From Streptomyces roseolus (lineage in GTDB: Bacteria > Actinomycetota > Actinomycetes > Streptomycetales > Streptomycetaceae): a stretch of 64,000 nt of DNA. Location of the stretch: assembly GCF_014649855.1 (NCBI RefSeq), contig NZ_BMTV01000010.1, forward strand, positions 62,001 through 126,000, in the 5' to 3' direction. Positions 29,116-38,447 of this stretch are shown in pieces. Positions within the stretch are counted from its first letter, which is position 1, and each line of letters starts with the position of its first letter. The translations under genes were made by a program, and so were the position numbers. The notes below the pieces were generated by a model that was not told the origin of the DNA, did not search any database, and saw nothing but the letters and a program-made list of their open reading frames with translations.

Positions 29116-30369
29116 ATGAACGCTCCACGAGGCCAGACCCTGCGCCGCCGCTCCGCCGGCGTCGTCTTCCTGCTGGTCCCCGCGCTGCTCGCGTGGCTGG
29201 CCGTCGCCGTCTACGACAAGAAGTTCACCGACTCCGACCCGGTCACCGTCGAGACCGGCAGCGTCGGCAACGAGATGCACCTCGGCGCCGAGGTGAAGCT
29301 CCGCGGCGTCGTCGTCGGCGAGGTCCGCGCCATCGACGCCACCGACACCGGTGCCCGGCTCACCCTCGCCATGAAGCCCGGCGCCCTCGGCCACGTCCCC
29401 TCCGACGTCCGCGCGCAGATGCTGCCGACCACCCTCTTCGGCGAGCGGTTCGTCGCGCTCGTCCCGCCCGCGAACCCCTCGTCCCGGCCGCTCGGCCCCG
29501 GCGACGTCATCCCCGAGGACCGCTCCGGCAACGCCATCGAACTCCAGCAGGTCCTCGACGACCTGATGCCCCTGCTCACCGCCGTCCAGCCGCAGAAGCT
29601 CTCCGCCACCCTGTCGGCCGTCTCCCAGGCCCTCGAAGGCCGCGGCGAGAAGCTCGGCGACACCCTCGCCCGGCTCGACGCCCACCTGAAGAAGTTCAAC
29701 CCCCAACTGCCCGCCCTCACCCGGGACCTCAAGGAACTCGTGAAGGTCAGCCACCTCTACGCGGACGCCGCCCCGGACATCCTCACCGCGCTCACCGACT
29801 TCACGACCACCAGCGGCACCCTCGCCGAGCAGGAGGCCGCGCTCTCCGGCACCCTCGGCGCCACCACCCGCACCGCCCAGGACCTCACCGCCTTCCTGCT
29901 GAAGAACAAGGACACCGTCATCCGGCTCAGCGCGACGAGCCGGCCCACCCTGGAACTGCTCTCCGAGTACTCCTCGTCCTTCCCCTGCACCCTGGGCACC
30001 CTCGCCCGGTTCGTGCCCGCCATGGACAAGGCGCTCGGCAAGGGCACCGACCGGCCGGGACTGCACGTCGACGTCACCGCCGTCCCCGCCGGGGGCGCGT
30101 ACGTCCCCGGCCGCGACACCCCCCGGTACGGCTCCGGCGGCGGCCCCCGCTGCCACCCCGTGCCCTACCTCGGCGTCCCCGTCGCCCCCGCCGCCCGCGC
30201 CTCCGCGGCGGCCGACCAGGACCTCGGCCCCGCCAACTCCCCGCAGGAGAACGACCTCGTCACCGAACTCCTCGCCCCCGCCGCCGGCAAACACCCCGGC
30301 GAACTGCCGGAGTGGAGCAGCCTGCTCGCCGGCCCGGCCTTCCGCGGAACGGAGGTGACCCTGCGATGA
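29116..30369 (+). CDS. MCE family protein, first (MceA position)
   Basis: The 417-residue protein has one N-terminal membrane helix (VVFLLVPALLAWLAVAVY) followed by the MCE domain: VGNEMHLGAEVKLRGVVVGEVRAID and TTLFGERFVALVPP. A long helical region after it (NPQLPALTRDLKEL, LAEQEAALSGTLG) is expected to form the shared needle or tunnel. Being in first place and containing the Cys pair near YSSSFPCTLG and GPRCHPVPYLG, it corresponds to MceA. Its stop overlaps the next ATG. Confidence 0.9.
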   Translation: MNAPRGQTLRRRSAGVVFLLVPALLAWLAVAVYDKKFTDSDPVTVETGSVGNEMHLGAEVKLRGVVVGEVRAIDATDTGARLTLAMKPGALGHVPSDVRAQMLPTTLFGERFVALVPPANPSSRPLGPGDVIPEDRSGNAIELQQVLDDLMPLLTAVQPQKLSATLSAVSQALEGRGEKLGDTLARLDAHLKKFNPQLPALTRDLKELVKVSHLYADAAPDILTALTDFTTTSGTLAEQEAALSGTLGATTRTAQDLTAFLLKNKDTVIRLSATSRPTLELLSEYSSSFPCTLGTLARFVPAMDKALGKGTDRPGLHVDVTAVPAGGAYVPGRDTPRYGSGGGPRCHPVPYLGVPVAPAARASAAADQDLGPANSPQENDLVTELLAPAAGKHPGELPEWSSLLAGPAFRGTEVTLR

Positions 30370-31424
30370 AGGCGAAGGAAGCGGCGTACTCACGCCGCCG
30401 CGGACTCACCGGCACGGTCCTCAAGTCCCTGGCGTTCGTCCTGGTCACCGCGGTGGCCACCACCGTCCTCGGCCTCAGCATCGCCGACACCGGCGTCGGC
30501 TCCGCCACCCACGCCTACAAGGCGCTCTTCACCGACGTCACCGGCCTCGTCGCCGGTGACTCGGTGCGCGTCGCCGGCGTGAAGGTCGGCGAGGTCACCG
30601 ACGTCCGCGTCGTCGACCGGCGCCTCGCCCAGGTCACCTTCGAGGTCCGCGAGGACCGCCCGCTGCCCCGCTCCGCCACCGCCGGCATCAAGTACCTCGA
30701 CATGGTCGGCCGGCGGTACGTCTCCCTCGGCCGCGGCAGCGGCGAGCTCACCGGCACCCTCGCCGAGGGCGACACCATCCCGCTCGACCGCACCACCCCC
30801 GCCCTCGACCTCACCCTGCTCTTCAACGGCTTCAAACCGCTCTTCGAAGGCCTCTCGCCCGCCGACGTCAACGACCTCGCCGGCTCGCTCGTCCAGGTCC
30901 TCCAGGGCGAGAGCGGCACCGTCGACAGCCTGCTGCGCCACATCGGCTCCCTCACCGGCACGGTGGCCGCCAAGGACAAGGTCGTCGGCGAGGTCGTCAC
31001 CCACCTCAACACCGTCCTCACCACCCTCAACGACCGCGAGGCCGGCTTCGAGGACCTCGTCGTCACCCTCCAGAAGCTCGTCACCGGCTTCAACACCGAC
31101 CGCAAGCCCCTCGGCGAGGCCGTCCGGGCCATGGGCGACCTCACCACCACGACCGCCGGACTCCTCCACGACGGGCGCGCCCCCCTCAAGAAGGACATCC
31201 GCGAACTCGGCAGGCTCTCCACCACCCTCGGCGACCACACCCCCGGCATCGAGCGGTTCCTGGACCGCACCCCCGGCAAGCTGACGGCCCTGGCCCGCCT
31301 CTCCTCGTACGGCTCCTGGTTCAACCTCTACCTCTGCGAGGCGCGCGTGAGCGGCGTCACCACCTCCGACGGATCCAAGCCGCCCACCGGCATCGCCGTC
31401 ACCGAACCGAGGTGCCGCGGATGA
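30366..31424 (+). CDS. MCE family protein, second (MceB position)
   Basis: The 352-residue protein starts at ATG 30366 inside the previous stop (ATGA). After a basic N-terminus and one membrane helix it has the MCE domain YKALFTDVTGLVAGDSVRVAG and VGEVTDVRVVD, then KYLDMVGRRYVSL. The C-terminal half is helical with Leu heptads. The C-terminus has the conserved SYGSWFNLYLCEARVSG patch and ends with a second Cys, probably disulfide bonded, as in MceB/C proteins. Confidence 0.9.
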   Translation: MKAKEAAYSRRRGLTGTVLKSLAFVLVTAVATTVLGLSIADTGVGSATHAYKALFTDVTGLVAGDSVRVAGVKVGEVTDVRVVDRRLAQVTFEVREDRPLPRSATAGIKYLDMVGRRYVSLGRGSGELTGTLAEGDTIPLDRTTPALDLTLLFNGFKPLFEGLSPADVNDLAGSLVQVLQGESGTVDSLLRHIGSLTGTVAAKDKVVGEVVTHLNTVLTTLNDREAGFEDLVVTLQKLVTGFNTDRKPLGEAVRAMGDLTTTTAGLLHDGRAPLKKDIRELGRLSTTLGDHTPGIERFLDRTPGKLTALARLSSYGSWFNLYLCEARVSGVTTSDGSKPPTGIAVTEPRCRG

Positions 31425-32470
31425 GCCTGTTCGGCCGGATCAAGCCGGTGAAGGAACGCAACCCCATCGGGGTCGCCGTCGTCGGACTCGTCCTCCTCGG
31501 CCTCCTCGCCGCCCTCGCGTACCACGCCGACCGGCTGCCGCTCGTCGGCGGCGACACCACCTACAGCGCCGACTTCTCCGAGGCCGCCGGGCTCGACGCC
31601 GGGGACGAGGTCCGCGTCGCCGGCGTCAAGGTCGGCGAGGTCACCGGCGTCGCCCTCGACGGCCCCAAGGTCAAGGTGACCTTCGAGGTCGGCGACGCCT
31701 GGGTCGGCGACCGGTCCACCGCCGCCATCGCCATCAAGACCCTCCTCGGCGAGAAGTACCTCGCCCTCGACCCGCTCGGCTCCGCCCGCCAGGACCCCGG
31801 GAGCCGCATCCCGCTCTCCCGCACCACCTCCCCGTACGACGTCACCCAGGCCTTCCAGGACCTCAGCGGCACCATCGACGACATCGACACCGGGAAGCTC
31901 GCCGAGAGCTTCCGCACCATCTCCGACACCTTCAAGGACTCCCCGCCGCACGTGCGCAGCGCCGCCGACGGCCTCTCCCGGCTCTCCCTGACCGTCTCCA
32001 AACGCGACAACGAACTCGCCCGCCTCCTGGAGAACAGCGCCACCTTCACCCGGACCCTCAAGGACAAGAAGTCCAGCTTCGAGGTGCTCCTGGAGGACGG
32101 CGGCTCCCTCCTCGGTGAGCTTCAGAAGCGCCGCGACGCCATCCGCGCCCTGCTCAAGGGCAGCCGCGCCCTCGGCACCGAACTGAGCGGCCTCGTCGGC
32201 GACAACGACAAGCAGCTCGGCCCCACCCTGAAGGCCCTCGGCCGGGTCACCGACGTCCTGGAGAAGAACAGCGGACAGCTCGACAAGACGCTCGCGCTCG
32301 TCGGCCCGTACTACCGGCTCGTCGGCAACACCCTCGGGAACGGCCGCTGGTTCGACAGCTACCTGTGCGGCGTGGTCCCCCGGAACTACCTGCCCGAGGG
32401 CTCACCGCCCACGACCGGATGCATGCCGCCGAAGCAGCAGGCCACGGCGAAGGGGAACGGCACACGATGA
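31421..32470 (+). CDS. MCE family protein, third (MceC position)
   Basis: This 349-residue MCE protein begins at ATG 31421, overlapping the previous stop; the in-frame GTG nine bases earlier is less likely. The membrane helix GVAVVGLVLLGLLAALAY is followed by YSADFSEAAGLDAGDEVRVAGVK and the KTLLGEKYLALDP strand. It ends with RWFDSYLCGVVPRNYLPEG and a final Cys, as in the preceding gene, showing the two are close paralogues. It should occupy one of six positions in the hexameric MCE assembly. Confidence 0.9.
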   Translation: MSLFGRIKPVKERNPIGVAVVGLVLLGLLAALAYHADRLPLVGGDTTYSADFSEAAGLDAGDEVRVAGVKVGEVTGVALDGPKVKVTFEVGDAWVGDRSTAAIAIKTLLGEKYLALDPLGSARQDPGSRIPLSRTTSPYDVTQAFQDLSGTIDDIDTGKLAESFRTISDTFKDSPPHVRSAADGLSRLSLTVSKRDNELARLLENSATFTRTLKDKKSSFEVLLEDGGSLLGELQKRRDAIRALLKGSRALGTELSGLVGDNDKQLGPTLKALGRVTDVLEKNSGQLDKTLALVGPYYRLVGNTLGNGRWFDSYLCGVVPRNYLPEGSPPTTGCMPPKQQATAKGNGTR

Positions 32471-33507
32471 GCAGCACCAGGAAACCCCTCGTCATCGGGC
32501 TCGCCCTCGCGGTCCTCGCCGCCTGCGGCCTCGTCACCGTCCGCGCCCTCGACGAGGACGGCATCCGGGTCACCGCCTGGTTCGACCGGGCGATCGGCAT
32601 CTACGCCGGTTCCGACCTGCGCGTTCTCGGCGTCCGCGTCGGCGAGGTCGAGTCCGTCGAACCCCGGGGCACCCGGGTCCGCGTCGCCCTCCGCCTCGAC
32701 GAGGACGTCCGCGTCCCCGCCGACGCCCGCGCCCTCGTCGTCGCCCCCAGCATCGTCGCCGACCGGTACGTCCAGCTCAGCCCCGCCTACAGCGGCGGCC
32801 CCACCCTCGACGACGGCGCCGAACTCCCCGCCTCCCGCAACCGCACCCCGGTCGAGATCGACCAGCTGTACGCCTCGATCACCGACCTCGGCGAGGCGCT
32901 CGGCCCCGAGGGAGCCAACGCCGCCGGAGCCCTCACCGAACTGCTCGACACCGGGGCGAAGAACCTCAAGGGCAACGGCGCCGCCATCGGCACCTCCATC
33001 GACCGCTTCGGCAAGGCGGCCAAGACCCTCGACGGCAGCAGCGACGACCTCTTCGCGAGCCTCGGCCGGCTCCAGAGCTTCACCACCATGCTCAAGGAGA
33101 AGGACACCGAGGTCCGCACCGCCCAGGAACGCCTCGACGAGGTCGTCGGCCACTTCGCCGAGAACAAGGACGACCTCGCCGGCGCCCTCAAGGAACTCGG
33201 CAGGGCCCTCGCCCAGGTGAAGACCTTCATCAAGGACAACCGCGGCGAACTCAAGAAGAACGTCGACCGGCTCGTCCCCCTCACCCAGACCCTCGTCGAC
33301 CAGCGCGCCTCCCTCGCCGAGGCCCTCGACGTCGCCCCGCTCGCCGCCGGCAACCTCGTCAACGCCTACGACGAGACCACCCGCACCGTCCACGGCCGCG
33401 CCAACCTCAACGAGATCAGCATGGGCGGACCGCTGCTCCCGCTGCCCGTCGCCGGAGGCTCCGCGACCGGCTCCACGCCCACCACCCCCGCAGAGGAGGA
33501 CCGGTGA
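32467..33507 (+). CDS. MCE family protein, fourth (MceD position)
   Basis: The 346-residue protein has an N-terminal hydrophobic segment ending LAACG, which fits a lipobox (Cys20), so it may be a lipoprotein or simply membrane anchored. The MCE domain is VTAWFDRAIGIYAGSDLRVLG and VRVGEVESVEP. A long helical stretch carries heptad Leu, Lys and Glu (FAENKDDLAGALKELGRAL). No terminal Cys pair is seen, unlike the two preceding proteins. It overlaps both neighbours by four bases. Confidence 0.88.
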   Translation: MSSTRKPLVIGLALAVLAACGLVTVRALDEDGIRVTAWFDRAIGIYAGSDLRVLGVRVGEVESVEPRGTRVRVALRLDEDVRVPADARALVVAPSIVADRYVQLSPAYSGGPTLDDGAELPASRNRTPVEIDQLYASITDLGEALGPEGANAAGALTELLDTGAKNLKGNGAAIGTSIDRFGKAAKTLDGSSDDLFASLGRLQSFTTMLKEKDTEVRTAQERLDEVVGHFAENKDDLAGALKELGRALAQVKTFIKDNRGELKKNVDRLVPLTQTLVDQRASLAEALDVAPLAAGNLVNAYDETTRTVHGRANLNEISMGGPLLPLPVAGGSATGSTPTTPAEEDR

Positions 33508-34736
33508 GACGCCCCCGCCTGCCCTCGGCCAGGGCCGCCGGCGCCGCGGCCGCCGGCGCGGTCGCGCTCGGCCTCGGCCTGGCCCTCGCCGTCGGCGCGC
33601 TCCCCGTGCCGTCCGTACGCTTCGACGGCATCCAGGACCTGCCGCTGCCCGGCGGCGCCGACCTCGGCGACCACCCCTACACGGTCACCGCCGAGATCGC
33701 CGACGTCCTCAGCCTGGTGCCGCAGTCCGCGGTCAAGGTCAACGACGTCGCCGTCGGCCGCGTCACCGCCATCGAACTGGACCCCGGCACGTGGACCGCC
33801 CGCGTCACCCTGAAGATCAACGGAGACGTCCGGCTGCCCGCCGACGCCGGCGCCCGCGTCGAGCAGTCCAGCCTCCTCGGTGAGAAGTACGTCCAGCTGG
33901 TCGCCCCGGCCGCGGCCGCGCCACGCGGCGGGGTGCGCCCGGCCGCCGCCCGTCGGGACACCGGCGCCCGGCTCACCGACGGCAGCGTCATCCCGCTCGC
34001 CCGCACCAGCCGCAACACCGAGGTCGAGGAGGTGTTCGGCGCCCTCTCCCTCCTGCTCAACGGCGGCGGCGTCAACCAGCTCAAGACCATCACCCGCGAA
34101 CTGAACGCGGCGCTCGGCGGACGCGAACCCCAGGTCCGGTCGATGCTGGAGCGGGTCGACACCCTGGTCACCACCCTCGACGCGCACCGCGGCGACATCA
34201 CCCGCGCCCTCGACGGCCTCAACCGGCTCTCCACCACCCTCGCCGGCCGCAAGAAGGACGTGGACACGATCCTCACCGACCTCTCGCCCGGCCTGAAGGC
34301 CCTGGAGAACCAGCGGGGTTCCCTCATCACCATGCTCCGCGCCCTGGACACCCTCTCCGGAGTCGCCGTCTCCACCGTCGAGGCGAGCAAGAAGGACATG
34401 ATCGCCGACCTCAAGGCCCTCGCCCCCACCCTGACGGCCCTCGCAGACGCGGGCGCCGACCTCCCGGACTCGCTCCAGGTCCTGCTCACGTACCCCTTCA
34501 CCGACGAGGTCATGAAGGGCATCAAGGGCGACTACCTCAACACCTACCTCCACCTCGCCGCCGCCCCCGGCACCGAGGTGATCCCGCCCCTCGTCCCGAA
34601 GACCGACCCCACGCCCACCCCGACCCCCGCCCCCAGCGACCCCCTGCCCCTGCCGGCCCTCACACCGAACCGAGCGGACGAACCGAAGCGACCGACCACG
34701 TCGAGCGAACCGAAGGACGGAGGCGAACGCCGGTGA
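33504..34736 (+). CDS. MCE family protein, fifth (MceE position)
   Basis: The 410-residue protein starts at GTG 33504 (GTGA overlap). After an Ala/Gly-rich membrane segment it has the MCE core YTVTAEIADVLSLVPQSAV and VNDVAVGRVTAIELD, then SSLLGEKYVQLVAP. In mycobacteria the fifth protein is usually a lipoprotein; here no lipobox Cys is present. The C-terminus is a Pro/Thr-rich disordered tail (DPTPTPTPAPSDPLPLP). Operon position supports the assignment. Confidence 0.88.
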   Translation: MRRPRLPSARAAGAAAAGAVALGLGLALAVGALPVPSVRFDGIQDLPLPGGADLGDHPYTVTAEIADVLSLVPQSAVKVNDVAVGRVTAIELDPGTWTARVTLKINGDVRLPADAGARVEQSSLLGEKYVQLVAPAAAAPRGGVRPAAARRDTGARLTDGSVIPLARTSRNTEVEEVFGALSLLLNGGGVNQLKTITRELNAALGGREPQVRSMLERVDTLVTTLDAHRGDITRALDGLNRLSTTLAGRKKDVDTILTDLSPGLKALENQRGSLITMLRALDTLSGVAVSTVEASKKDMIADLKALAPTLTALADAGADLPDSLQVLLTYPFTDEVMKGIKGDYLNTYLHLAAAPGTEVIPPLVPKTDPTPTPTPAPSDPLPLPALTPNRADEPKRPTTSSEPKDGGERR

Positions 34737-36004
34737 TCACCCGTGCCGTACGGCTGAAGAACCTCGCCTTCCTCGTCATCGCCGTCACCGTCCTCGCCTT
34801 CGTCGGCGTCCGCTACGCCGATCTCGGCCGGTACGCCGGAGTCGCCGACCACTACACCGTCCGGGTCCATCTCGCCCGCACCGGCGGACTGTTCACCCAC
34901 TCCGACGTCACCTACCGGGGCGTCTCCGTGGGCCGCGTCGGCGCCCTCGACCTCACCGCCGACGGCGTCGTCGCCGAACTCCGCATCAAGAAGTCCGCGC
35001 CCAGGATCCCCGCCGACGCGCAGGCCGTCGTCGCCGGGCTCTCCGCCGTCGGCGAGCAGTACATCGACCTGCGCCCCGAGAGCGACGGCGGCCCCTTCCT
35101 CGCCGACGGCGCCCGCATCGAACAGTCCGACACCCAGGTGCCCGCCCCCGTCACCGACGTCCTCGGCAGCATGAACGCGCTCACCCGCTCCGTCCCCCTG
35201 GACTCGCTGCGCACGGTCGTCGACGAACTCGGCAAGGCCTTCGAGGGCCACGGCGACGACCTCCAGGTCCTCCTCGACAGCGGCAGCGCCTTCGTCCAGG
35301 CCGCCGACCGCTCCCTCCCCGCCACCACCCGCCTCATCCGGGACGGCGAGGTCGTCCTGCGCACCCAGGCCGAAGAGAGCCGCGCCATCCGGGACTTCGC
35401 CGGCGGGGCCCGCGAACTCGCCGCCACCCTCAAGGGCTCCGACGCCGACCTGCGCCGGCTCCTCACCGTCACCCCCGAGGCGGCGGGCCAGGTCAGCGGC
35501 CTCCTCGACGACCTCGACCCGAGCCTGAGCGTCGTCCTCGCCAACCTCCTCACCACCTCCGAACTCGCCCTCACCCGGCAGCGCGGCATCGAGGAGCTCC
35601 TCGTGACGTACCCGGCGGCCGTCTCGGCCGGCGCCACCGCCGTCGACGGCGGCCGCCTGAACATCGGCCTCGCCGTCACCTTCTTCAAGCCACTGCCCTG
35701 CACCTCCGGCTACGGCGGCACGCGCTACCGCAACGGCCTGGACCTCGGCACCGCGCCGGCCCTCAACACCGGCGCCGCCTGCACCGCCCCCGCCGCCACC
35801 GGGACCAACGTCCGCGGCTCCGCCCACGCGCCCAAGGGCGACGCCGCCCCCGCCCCGGCACGCGTCCCCGGCTCCCTCGCCCAGCGCCCCGACCGCGCCG
35901 CGGGCGGCGAGCGGCCGCTGCCCGGCGCCCTGGCCCTCCCGGGCCAGGCCGACGGCCCGACCGACCTGGCCGGACTCCTCGGCGTCCCCGGGAGCGCCCG
36001 ATGA
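34733..36004 (+). CDS. MCE family protein, sixth (MceF position)
   Basis: The 423-residue protein begins at GTG 34733, overlapping the previous stop. The membrane helix LAFLVIAVTVLAFVGV is followed by the MCE core VHLARTGGLFTHSDVTYRG, VSVGRVGALDL and AVGEQYIDLRP. A Cys pair (LPCTSGYGG, TGAACTAPA) and an Ala/Pro-rich tail close the protein. It completes the set of six MCE subunits that form the lipid-conducting needle in Mce1-type complexes. Confidence 0.9.
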   Translation: MITRAVRLKNLAFLVIAVTVLAFVGVRYADLGRYAGVADHYTVRVHLARTGGLFTHSDVTYRGVSVGRVGALDLTADGVVAELRIKKSAPRIPADAQAVVAGLSAVGEQYIDLRPESDGGPFLADGARIEQSDTQVPAPVTDVLGSMNALTRSVPLDSLRTVVDELGKAFEGHGDDLQVLLDSGSAFVQAADRSLPATTRLIRDGEVVLRTQAEESRAIRDFAGGARELAATLKGSDADLRRLLTVTPEAAGQVSGLLDDLDPSLSVVLANLLTTSELALTRQRGIEELLVTYPAAVSAGATAVDGGRLNIGLAVTFFKPLPCTSGYGGTRYRNGLDLGTAPALNTGAACTAPAATGTNVRGSAHAPKGDAAPAPARVPGSLAQRPDRAAGGERPLPGALALPGQADGPTDLAGLLGVPGSAR

Positions 36005-36513
36005 GGCGGGGCCGGCTCCTCGCCGCCGGCGCGCTCACCGTCGCCCTGGGCTTCTGCGCCACCGGCGCCTGGACCTACACCCAGGCCCGCACCGACCAGG
36101 AGCTCGCCTTCGGCCGCGAACGGGACGCCGCCCTCGCCGAGGGCCGGCAGCGCCTCACCGTCCTCCACACCCTCGACGCCTCCACCCGCGAGCACGCCGC
36201 GGCGGGCATCGAGGCCTGGCGCGACGCCTCCACCGGCCCCCTCCGCGCCGAACTCGCCCGCACCGAGCCCGCGGCGGGCCCCTCGGCCCGCGCCACCGTC
36301 ACCGAGGCCGCCCTCACCGCACTCGACACCCGCGCCGGCACGGCGAAGCTCATCGCGACCGTACGGGTCGACGTCACGCCCCGAGGGGGTGCGGCCACCA
36401 GCGACCGCAAACGCCTGGAGGCCGTCCTGACCCGCACCGGCGAGTCCACCTGGCGGGTGTCGGCGCTCAGCGCCGTCCCCGTCGCCGGAACCGAGGAGGC
36501 CACCCCCGAATGA
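36001..36513 (+). CDS. Mce-associated membrane protein, type A
   Basis: The 170-residue protein has one N-terminal membrane helix (LLAAGALTVALGFCATGAW) and a SnoaL/NTF2-like extracytoplasmic domain typical of Mce-associated proteins (Mam/Mas), with RERDAALAEGRQRLTVLHTLD and GIEAWRDASTGPLRAEL. It overlaps mceF by four bases and the next gene by four. Such proteins are thought to stabilise Mce complexes. It is homologous to the gene at 37106, which shows an ancestral duplication. Confidence 0.82.
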   Translation: MRRGRLLAAGALTVALGFCATGAWTYTQARTDQELAFGRERDAALAEGRQRLTVLHTLDASTREHAAAGIEAWRDASTGPLRAELARTEPAAGPSARATVTEAALTALDTRAGTAKLIATVRVDVTPRGGAATSDRKRLEAVLTRTGESTWRVSALSAVPVAGTEEATPE

Positions 36514-37079
36514 CCGCGACACGGACGGCCCCGGAGACGGAACCCGCCACCACCGAGGAGACCGGGCCCGAGCCCCGCGCCTCCCGGTGGCGCACGGCCG
36601 CCCTGGCCACCGCGCTGACCGCGCTCCTCCTCGGCGGCAGCGCCTTCTTCTACGCCGCCCACCAGCTCCGGACCACCCCCTCGGCCCGGAACCAGGCCCT
36701 CACCGACACCGCCGCCACCGCCCGCGTCGGCGGCGACGTCGGCGAGGGGCTCGCCCGGATCTTCTCCTACACGCCGACCAGTTCGGACGCCGCCGAACGC
36801 AGCGCCGGCACCGTCCTCGCCGGCCGTGCCGCCCGGCAGTACACCGAGCTCTTCGCCCAGGTCCGCGAGACCCTCGTCGCGCAGCGCGTCACCCTCTCCA
36901 CCCAGGCCGTCCGCACCGGCGTGATCGAACTCGACGGGGACGGCGCCCGCCTCCTCGTCTTCCTCGACCAGGTCTCCCGGCGGGACGAGGGCGCCCCCAC
37001 CACCGCGGCCGCCCAGCTCACCGTCACCGCCCGGTTCCAGGACGACCGCTGGGTCATCACCGACCTCAGGACCCGCTGA
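36510..37079 (+). CDS. Mce-associated membrane protein, type B
   Basis: The 189-residue product has a Thr/Glu-rich cytoplasmic N-terminus, one membrane helix (ALATALTALLLGGSAFFY) and an NTF2-like domain with ARNQALTDTAATARV, GEGLARIFSYTP and AVRTGVIELDGDGARLLVFLDQ. It pairs with the preceding type A gene by a four-base overlap. The gene at 37707 is its paralogue, sharing ALTD, LFSYDHTD and the DGDRARVLVYADQ strand. Probably part of the Mce complex; function inferred from context. Confidence 0.82.
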   Translation: MTATRTAPETEPATTEETGPEPRASRWRTAALATALTALLLGGSAFFYAAHQLRTTPSARNQALTDTAATARVGGDVGEGLARIFSYTPTSSDAAERSAGTVLAGRAARQYTELFAQVRETLVAQRVTLSTQAVRTGVIELDGDGARLLVFLDQVSRRDEGAPTTAAAQLTVTARFQDDRWVITDLRTR

Positions 37080-37105
37080 CGATGAGCGGGAGACGGGAGC
37101 ACCCC

Positions 37106-37648
37106 ATGACACGCGCCGTCCGCCCCCGGGCCGGCGCCCGGCCCGTCCTGGCCGCGGCCCTCGGCCTGACCCTCGTCGCGGGCGGCTTCGCGGCCTGGAC
37201 CGGCCAGGCCTGGTACGCCGCCGCCCACGACGACTCCGCCGCGTACGCCGCCGAACGCGACCGGGCGCTCGCCGCGGGGGAGCAGGCCGTGCAGAACCTC
37301 AACACGCTCGACCACCGGCAGACCGACCGAGGTCTCGACCTCTGGGAGTCGTCCACGACCGGCGAACTGCACCGGCAACTCGTCGACGGACGCGAGGAGT
37401 TCGAAGGGCAGGTGAAGGCGGCGAAGACGGTGACGACGGCCCGGGTGCTCGCCGGCGCGGTCACGGAGCTCGACGACCGCGCCGGACGCGCCCGGCTGCT
37501 CGTCGCCCTGCGCGTCACCGTCACCACGCCGGACCGCAAGAGCACCGACAAGGACAGCCGCATGCTCGGCGAACTCACCCGCACCGACGGGCAGTGGAAG
37601 CTCAGCGGTCTGGGGCAGGCCCCCGTCGGCGGCACCGCGACCGGCTGA
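37106..37648 (+). CDS. Mce-associated membrane protein, type A'
   Basis: The 180-residue protein has a membrane helix (VLAAALGLTLVAGGFAAW) and the type A domain with AAERDRALAAGEQAVQNLNTLD, LDLWESSTTGELHRQL and AVTELDDRAGRARLLVAL, closely parallel to the 36001 gene. ATG 37106 follows CGGGAG at a good distance and is preferred over ATG 37082. A 26-base gap separates it from the first pair, so this second pair could be translated independently. Confidence 0.8.
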   Translation: MTRAVRPRAGARPVLAAALGLTLVAGGFAAWTGQAWYAAAHDDSAAYAAERDRALAAGEQAVQNLNTLDHRQTDRGLDLWESSTTGELHRQLVDGREEFEGQVKAAKTVTTARVLAGAVTELDDRAGRARLLVALRVTVTTPDRKSTDKDSRMLGELTRTDGQWKLSGLGQAPVGGTATG

Positions 37649-37706
37649 CCGGGACAGGGCCCGGGCCGCACCGCGAGAGCCGCCAGCACCCGAAAGGAAC
37701 CACACC

Positions 37707-38447
37707 ATGCCGACGCCCCGCCACCACCTCAACCGCGAGCGCCGCCGCCAGGCCCGCGCCGACCAGTCGGCCCCGGGCCCCGAGGGCCCCGTGGGCCTCC
37801 TGACCGAGCCCGCGCCGGCGACGCGACGGCGAACGGCGGCGAAGCCCGTACGAGAAGACCGCGAGCAGAAGGAAGAAGGGAAGGCGAAGGAGAAGGAGGC
37901 GGCGGCGCGTGCGCGGCACCGCACCCCCCTCCTCCTCGTCCTCTGCGCCCTCACGCTCCTGCTCGGCGGCTTCGCGGGGTGGGCGCACGGCAGGGCCGGC
38001 GAGCTGCGCGACGACCCGGCGCGGGCCAACACGGCCCTCACCGACCCGGCGCGGACCAGCGAGATCAAGGGCCGGACGGCCGAGGCCGTCGCCGCCCTCT
38101 TCTCCTACGACCACACCGACGCGGCCGCCTTCGACCGCGCCGCGAAGACCTTCCTCACCGGCAAGGCCGTCGAGCAGCACCGGACCCTGTTCGCCGGGGT
38201 GCTCGCGCAGGCCGCCGAACAGAAGTCGGTCATCACCACGACCGTCACCGACAGCGCGGTCGAGCGGATCGACGGCGACCGCGCCCGCGTCCTCGTCTAC
38301 GCCGACCAGAGCAGCGTCAGCACGGCCGGAACCGCGCGGAAGAAGGACCGGGACCAGGGCGCCTACGCGGGCGCCATGCTCGCGGTCGACATCGTCCTGC
38401 GCGACGGGAGCTGGCTGGTCGAGGGCATCGACACCTTCGGCCGCTGA
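37707..38447 (+). CDS. Mce-associated membrane protein, type B'
   Basis: The 246-residue protein is the paralogue of the 36510 gene with a long, highly charged cytoplasmic N-terminus (about 70 residues, including EQKEEGKAKEKEAAARARH). One membrane helix (LLLVLCALTLLLGGFAGW) precedes the domain with TALTDPARTSEIKG, VAALFSYDHTD and ERIDGDRARVLVYADQ. GAAAGGAAC lies upstream of ATG 37707. It is the last gene of the mce operon; the stop lies in an inverted repeat with the convergent gene. Confidence 0.8.
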   Translation: MPTPRHHLNRERRRQARADQSAPGPEGPVGLLTEPAPATRRRTAAKPVREDREQKEEGKAKEKEAAARARHRTPLLLVLCALTLLLGGFAGWAHGRAGELRDDPARANTALTDPARTSEIKGRTAEAVAALFSYDHTDAAAFDRAAKTFLTGKAVEQHRTLFAGVLAQAAEQKSVITTTVTDSAVERIDGDRARVLVYADQSSVSTAGTARKKDRDQGAYAGAMLAVDIVLRDGSWLVEGIDTFGR

